A stretch of 64,000 nt of DNA, taken from assembly GCA_020881915.1 (NCBI GenBank), contig JAJFPB010000010.1, positions 1,612,001 through 1,676,000 of the forward strand, given 5' to 3'. This document shows positions 59,201 through 64,000 of this stretch, piece by piece (the first letter of the stretch is position 1; every line of letters starts with the position of its first letter). The stretch comes from Paramyrothecium sp. XJ0827 (lineage: Eukaryota > Ascomycota > Sordariomycetes > Hypocreales > Stachybotryaceae). The translations under genes and the position numbers were made by a program. Under the pieces are notes generated by a model. It was not told the origin of the DNA. It worked only from the letters and a program-made list of their open reading frames with translations, and did not search any database.

Positions 59201-62111
59201 TACATAGTGCTATGCCATGCAAGATGTTGGAGGGCAGTGGGGAGTAACTCTACGCATGTCGGCATGCTAGTCATGTAAGGCGGCTCCAGCCGAGACGCGC
59301 AAGTCGACCCTGTGGGCTGGCTGGCGCAACCAGGAACGGAAGCTTAAATCAAACAAAGGACCAAGGAAGAGAGGGAAAAAAGGGTTTCTCGTGCCGTCCA
59401 TCCGTAGGTTGTTGGGCAAACCTACACCGAGCTGAACTTCGGACATGGGGTTTGTGTGTCGAGGGTACAGAGTACTTTTTACTTTTTGAGAATCTCGGAG
59501 CACCACCCAAACAGCGCAGTTGTTGGTCGACATAGCTTTTCAGGTCTCCACCAGGGACTGGGAGGAGGAGTGAGAAGTAGAGCATCCCCGTAACTCGCCC
59601 CGAGGTTGATGCTGGAGAGCGCAGATCAGGGCGGGGCATCATCTGCAACCCCTTCCACCACGACGAGATATCTGCACGGTTGGACAGTGCTGCAGTGTAC
59701 CTTACAGAGTCAAACGTTCGTCGTCACTTGCTTCATCGCTCACCGTGCCTGGATGAGATTGACTTCAGCACCATCCAAACTCTCCAGCCATTCACCGCGA
59801 GCCTAGTCTAGCGACTATTTATAACGAGGCACCACAACATTAGGACTGGCGCCACAACGGGGCAGTCGCAGGGGAATGCGGAAGGCGACAAAACAACAGC
59901 TTTGCCGAATGGCAGACTACAGGTGGTGGAAAAATCGGGGACTAAAAGTGTCCCGCGTCTCCATCGAGGTGACAACGCGCGGAATGGAAGTCTTGGTCGG
60001 GTTGACATGGCCATCGGAGCCGGGACGACTACCAGTGCAACAGTCCACCTCCTTTACGCCTGTGTGAACGCCCCTCATTTCTGGGGCGAGGGATTCGCAT
60101 GAACCGTCAAAAGACGTGCTCCATCCATGATAATGATAACGTATCGGGAACTGACAACACCCATGATGACTAGCATGGGACGAGCAAAGCCCGCACCGAG
60201 CGAGACCTTTCGTCGAGGGCATGTGTGGGCTCCTGCCACTAGTCGCCTTCCAGGGACCCCGTCCAGGCCAGTGCACAATGCGCCGAGCGGACGCCAAATG
60301 CTCGAGGCTGATGCTTCTCCGGAGCCGATCGCTAGGCGCCAAGGTTGGCCCTTCTCGACGGCGACTAATCGCTACGGGCTCGTGAAACAGCGATTGGAAC
60401 TGTCCCGATAGTGGAATATTTCTTAGCCGATTGCAATCGACTTGCTTTTGCCCAGCCTAGTGACGGTGGTTCCGCGTTTGATTGCCCTGTGAGGATTATC
60501 TAGGGGGCTGGCTGAACAAAGCGAGAAACAAGCCGTCTCCTCCACATGTGATGAAGACGACGCGACCTGGACCAAGTCAATCTATCCGCTGCCCACGGGA
60601 ATCTGCCACATGTTTGGTCGAGGATGTGCTGGCCAGCAATTAGCGGCGGCGGCGGGCTACTCTGGCCCTCAGAGGCCAGACCCCTCGTCGATAGACAGCG
60701 AGCCGAGTCCCCACTTATACCTCTGGTCTGTGCCCGGGGTGTACAGATGGGGTCCCAGCCATCAACCGTCTGCTCGACTGGGGAGATAATTAGTGGCGGG
60801 TGCTGCTATGAGACCGCACAGTGTGGTCTGTGGGCGATGGGAGTCACTCGACCTTGTTGGTAGATTCACTGACCACATCCTAAAACAATACGCCCCTAGA
60901 TGGCCTAGGAGACGCCGTCGCCACTAAATAAGACAACTGACCGAAGCGACTCACTAACCCGTGCCAGCCACGGAACCTGGGCTGCTTCCTTGCGTGTGCC
61001 GAGGGCGGCGAGCGTGGACGAGGTGGTTGGGTTGGGTTGGTAGGGCGGAAGAGCCACGACGGACTCATGTGCTAGAGCAACGGACTAATTGCCGCTTCGC
61101 AATTGACCATTCAGACCATCACCTAGGCGTCCACTCGCGACGCCATTCTGACCCGTTCCAGTGGTGGCAGGTAAATCTATCGGCCGACGCTGGAGAAACA
61201 TTCTGTCATGGGTTATCACTGGTCTTACGGACAACTTCCCTGCCGAATGGCCCATCCTCCGGACAGCTCCGGGACCCCCGATATCTCTTCCTCGAAGGAG
61301 ATCGCTCCCAGGTCAGACATTGTAAAGGCTGAGGGGCCGGCAGCCATCTACGCTACGTGCATTGTGAAATCATCACAGACAGACCAATGAAGAAATAAGG
61401 CAGCAGCCAAAAAAGAGGCGCCCTGCCCCCGTCGTCTCTAGTATGATGACGGTGGTGGTTGACGATGATGGCAACTCAAAGGGCCGGAAATGAGCACTGC
61501 CCGAGAGTGCGTCGAATCAACACTGTCCTGGCGGCATGCGAAGAAGCGGCGCAAGAAGGAAGAGACATGGGGAGCCAGCAAAGCGAAAAGCCAAGTCAAT
61601 CCAACGGGAAGCCGAGCTGCAAACACTGCTGCACTGGGCGGCCGGGGACCAGGGCTTTGACCATCCATGGTCGGTCTGGTCTGGCTGCTCATCCACCCTT
61701 TCCACGGACCCCGGACCAGCCATCACCACCCTCCCACCCTATGGCACCCACTTCTCCCCCCATCCTCACCTATCCTATCTTATTCCTGGTACGACCCTGT
61801 TCCACCCTTCGCCGCCGCTTCAACAGAAAGATGAGAGACAGCTCACACCCCCCCCATCTCGAGCTACCCTACCGCCTTGCCTCCCCCCCTCCTCCTCCTC
61901 CTCATCCTTCTCCACTCCTGCTAGCGACGGACGGCTTTGTGAGCAGTGCAGCGCCCAACTGTGGAGCAGGCACCTCGCTGGCAGCGGCAACGAGGGCACA
62001 ATCGCAGAGGACCCCTCGAGGATGACGGGAAGGAAAAAGAAAGGACATGGATTTAAATTTTGCTCCAAGGGAGAGACATTACGGGGCGGGCATGGCGGAC
62101 ATGGCAGGCAA

Positions 62112-62133
62112 GTCAGGGTCAGGTCAGGTCAGG
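62112..62133. repeat. GTCAG pentamer tandem repeat
   Basis: Four near-perfect GTCAG units (GTCAGG, GTCAG, GTCAG, GTTCAG) in the promoter-distal part of the desert. Confidence 0.8.
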
Positions 62134-62588
62134 TTCAGGTAAGCAAGGCGGCCAAGGTAGATCGGACGGAGGACGGACAAAAAGAGGTTGGTTGAGGTTG
62201 CAGTTCGTGAGAAGCCAATTCGATGGAGAATCCGACATCGCCCACGCTCCATTCTGCGATATACCTCAGCGCCGCAGTACCTTTCCACGCAGCAAGGTGT
62301 CCGGCCCAAAATACGGCCAGGTACCTCGCCGTTACCTTTTGGGTTCTCGTAAAGACAATAAAAAAAAAGGTCAACACACTAAAAGTTCGAGTCGCCAACT
62401 CGGCCCAAGGATACTTTTGGGTGCACTGTAACTTAGGTCGGCGAGGTAAGGTACCTTTTTTTTCCCCTTGGCTTTTCCCCAAGCGCGCAATACTCGAGGT
62501 GGAAGTACACGGGCATAACACCTCCTTAGCGCTGTTGTGCTTCCCTCTTGTCCCGTGTCGTCAAACCCTTCACCCCAGCCTCGAGGGG

Positions 62589-62605
62589 AAAAAAAAAAAA
62601 AAAAA
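62589..62605. repeat. Poly-A tract
   Basis: Seventeen A in a row, upstream of the pyrimidine-rich promoter of the partial gene. Such tracts can exclude nucleosomes; no sign of a retroposon 3' end was seen. Confidence 0.85.
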
Positions 62606-63044
62606 CCCAGGGCCGGGCCTGGCAGTCCCTCTCATATCGACCGAAAGGGCCAGTAACGAGAAAAAGAAAGGGAGAAAAAGGCCGCCGCTTCAAGGATCTG
62701 GTCGGATCACTTTTGGACGGGCGGAGTACCTCTAATCTAAACCTTAGAAGGGTTCGAACGTACCTGCTCCGTACCCTTGTCGCCCGTCCACCTCTTTCCT
62801 CAACCCTGCTGGTGTTCCCTGCACCTGCCGACCCTGTCCAGTCCAGTCCACCTACCACTCACTCACTCTCTCACTACCTTACCTGACCTGACCTGCCTCC
62901 TCCTCACCACCAAAAACAAAACCTTCCCCAGGCCGAGCTCGTCTCCTCGACCTTCCCTCCTCTTGTCTCTACGCCTCCACCGACCTCCTCCTTTCTCTCT
63001 CCTTCTCTCGTTTTCGTGGCAAGTCCTGCAAGGCGAGGAAGAAG

Positions 63045-63222
63045 GTAAGTTAAGTTGTTGAGAAAACCCTACTTACAACATGCCCTGACACCCCCGTCGT
63101 CGTCTCTTCTTTCCCCCCATTGCTCCCCATCGTTTGCGTCGCGCAACTTCGCCATTCACCCCATCGCCGCCGCCCCCATCCTCTCCACAAACTTCCACGC
63201 AGCTAATCGCTTTGCATTGCAG
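63045..63222 (+). other. Probable 5' UTR intron
   Basis: The donor GTAAGT at 63045 follows a purine-rich GAAGAAG. A GCTAATC branch-like site near 63202 and a TTGCAG acceptor ending at 63222 complete a 178-nt intron within the leader of the gene starting at 63944. Confidence 0.5.
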
Positions 63223-63275
63223 TAGCGGGAGCTGCCAGATAGCGACGACTTCAAAACGCCCACGGCTGCCTCTGC

Positions 63276-63305
63276 ATGCAAGTCCTCGTCCTGAACTTCA
63301 GTTAG
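63276..63305 (+). other. Upstream ORF 1 in leader
   Basis: ATG to TAG, nine codons, in the leader after the proposed 5' UTR intron. It is one of only two ATGs between the intron and the main start. Confidence 0.45.
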
Positions 63306-63533
63306 CAAGACGTCCCCCGGCTTCTTGTTCCCCGTCTTGTCCCATTAAGGCATCTGGCAACCGCCCTGTTCATCACAGACAGCGCCAATTCCACCTCGTT
63401 GGACGTCTGCATTGACGACCGGCCAAACTCCTTCCCAACGGAGAACTTCAACTGACTTTGGGGCAAACTCTCGTATTTCCCACCAGTTCTTGATTCGAGC
63501 TGCTTGTCGCGTGTTACGACTGAGACGACTTTG

Positions 63534-63551
63534 ATGCCCTGTCACGATTAG
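63534..63551 (+). other. Upstream ORF 2 in leader
   Basis: A five-codon uORF (MPCHD) about 390 bases before the main ATG. After it, no ATG occurs until 63944, a spacing that would allow reinitiation. Confidence 0.45.
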
Positions 63552-63943
63552 CACGCTTCTTGATTCTCCAGAACAGCCGGCACACAAAACTCTCGCGCCT
63601 GCCACTTGTCACCTGCTTCCGTCTCGTCAGCAACTTTCGTCTGTTCGTCTTTTGCACCGGAGTCGACCATTGTGGCTGCCCAATTGATCAACAGCACCCC
63701 TCCGTACCCAATCTACCTTCCGACAGGGCCCATCCCACGTTGCGCGCGACCTCAAACAGGAAGCCAATTGTTTCCGTCTGAAGTCCTTCGGCCACAAGAC
63801 GCTGGCTTCATAAACCCACCCAAGCACCCCATCTAACAACCGGAAAGCTGGATTTACCATCCATATCCGCAGTGCAGACCCGGGGATACGCCGCCCTGAA
63901 CGATTCCCAACCTCACACTGCTCCGCACTCGCACTCGGTGTAT

Positions 63944-64000
63944 ATGAGTAACGACAGACTACCGTCTCTCCCTCTACCACCCCCGGGTCACGCCTATTCC
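63944..64000 (+). CDS. Start of unidentified gene, cut by window edge
   Basis: The first ATG after a long leader opens a frame that stays open to the last base: MSNDRLPSLPLPPPGHAYS, 19 residues. The Ser/Pro/Leu-rich, disordered start is typical of fungal transcription factors and signalling proteins, and the very long upstream region would suit a developmental regulator. The visible part is too short for any family call. Confidence 0.5.
   Translation, partial: MSNDRLPSLPLPPPGHAYS

Larger units (their letters stand above)
51391..63943. other. 12.5-kb gene desert and long 5' leader
   Basis: Bounded by divergent genes (BRCT protein to the left, partial gene to the right). No open frame shows a domain, codon bias or exon chain; the longest (53881-54513 minus, 61536-62195 plus) are unrecognised. 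Composition is ordinary mixed GC rather than AT-rich, so this is not an obvious RIP-decayed transposon island. It contains several pentamer repeats and a perfect 14-bp hairpin (see separate entries). From about 62.8 kb the + strand becomes a CT-rich promoter and leader. Confidence 0.55.

Noticed and set aside
61536..62195. 219-codon open frame on the + strand
   Set aside because: Low-complexity Pro/Ser stretches come from pyrimidine-rich DNA; no start context, no domain.
62741..62780. TTCGAA-containing stretch checked as a tRNA T-arm
   Set aside because: No acceptor stem, D-arm or anticodon arm could be folded around it. No other tRNA-like block was found in the window.

Overview
The window is nuclear DNA from a filamentous ascomycete, most likely a Sordariomycete and probably Hypocreales. 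The evidence is direct: short introns (47 to about 115 nt) with GTRNGT donors, CTRAC or CTAAY branch sites and YAG acceptors; proteins typical of Pezizomycotina (class III chitin synthase, Ras2, an Opy2-type anchor, a Zn2Cys6 regulator, an RTA1 exporter); moderately GC-rich coding DNA; and many TACCT/AGGTA motifs between genes. The order-level assignment is inference from general familiarity. I found no rRNA, tRNA, CRISPR or intact transposon. I resolved 16 protein-coding genes at exon level, plus the 5' end of a seventeenth at the right edge. Every splice junction was checked for phase, and every model is a multiple of three.

Layout. 2.4-3.3 kb: Ras2 GTPase (+). 7.1-8.5 kb: Opy2-like membrane anchor (-). 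13.3-16.1 kb: class III chitin synthase (+), followed by UBC12 (NEDD8 E2, +, with a 21-nt first exon) and a serine racemase/dehydratase-type PLP enzyme (+). 20.1-21.9 kb: DHA1-type MFS transporter (-), divergent from PRO2 gamma-glutamyl phosphate reductase (+, 23.4-24.9 kb). 25.2-27.2 kb: RFA1, the large subunit of replication protein A (-), divergent from a dienelactone-hydrolase-family enzyme (+), which converges on a PIG3-like quinone oxidoreductase (-). 31.6-37.5 kb: an accessory-looking group of RTA1 membrane protein (+), Zn2Cys6 transcription factor (-) and a ten-exon GT1/GT28 sterol-glucosyltransferase-like enzyme (-). 43.8-44.3 kb: small GPI-anchored cell-wall protein (+). 46.6-48.8 kb: propionyl/acetyl-CoA synthetase-like ligase with a peroxisomal C-terminus (+). 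50.5-51.4 kb: BRCT-domain protein (-). 51.4-63.9 kb: a 12.5-kb stretch with no recognisable gene, ending in a pyrimidine-rich promoter, a spliced 5' leader with two short uORFs, and the first 19 codons of a gene that runs off the window.

How the genes relate. Most neighbours are unrelated housekeeping genes (replication, neddylation, proline synthesis, cell-wall synthesis, signalling). Ras2, Opy2, the chitin synthase and the GPI protein all touch polarity and the cell wall, but their spacing gives no reason to call a cluster. The RTA1/regulator/glycosyltransferase trio is the only group with a cluster-like mix of exporter, regulator and enzyme.

Most unusual points: the glycosyltransferase carries a C-terminal glycine/lysine-rich tail resembling the C-terminal motif of VPS13/ATG2 lipid-transfer proteins; the 12.5-kb non-coding region leads into a gene with a long, intron-bearing, uORF-containing leader; and several gene structures (micro-exon, stop-free 3n intron, first exon without a signal peptide) would be misread by simple ORF calling.
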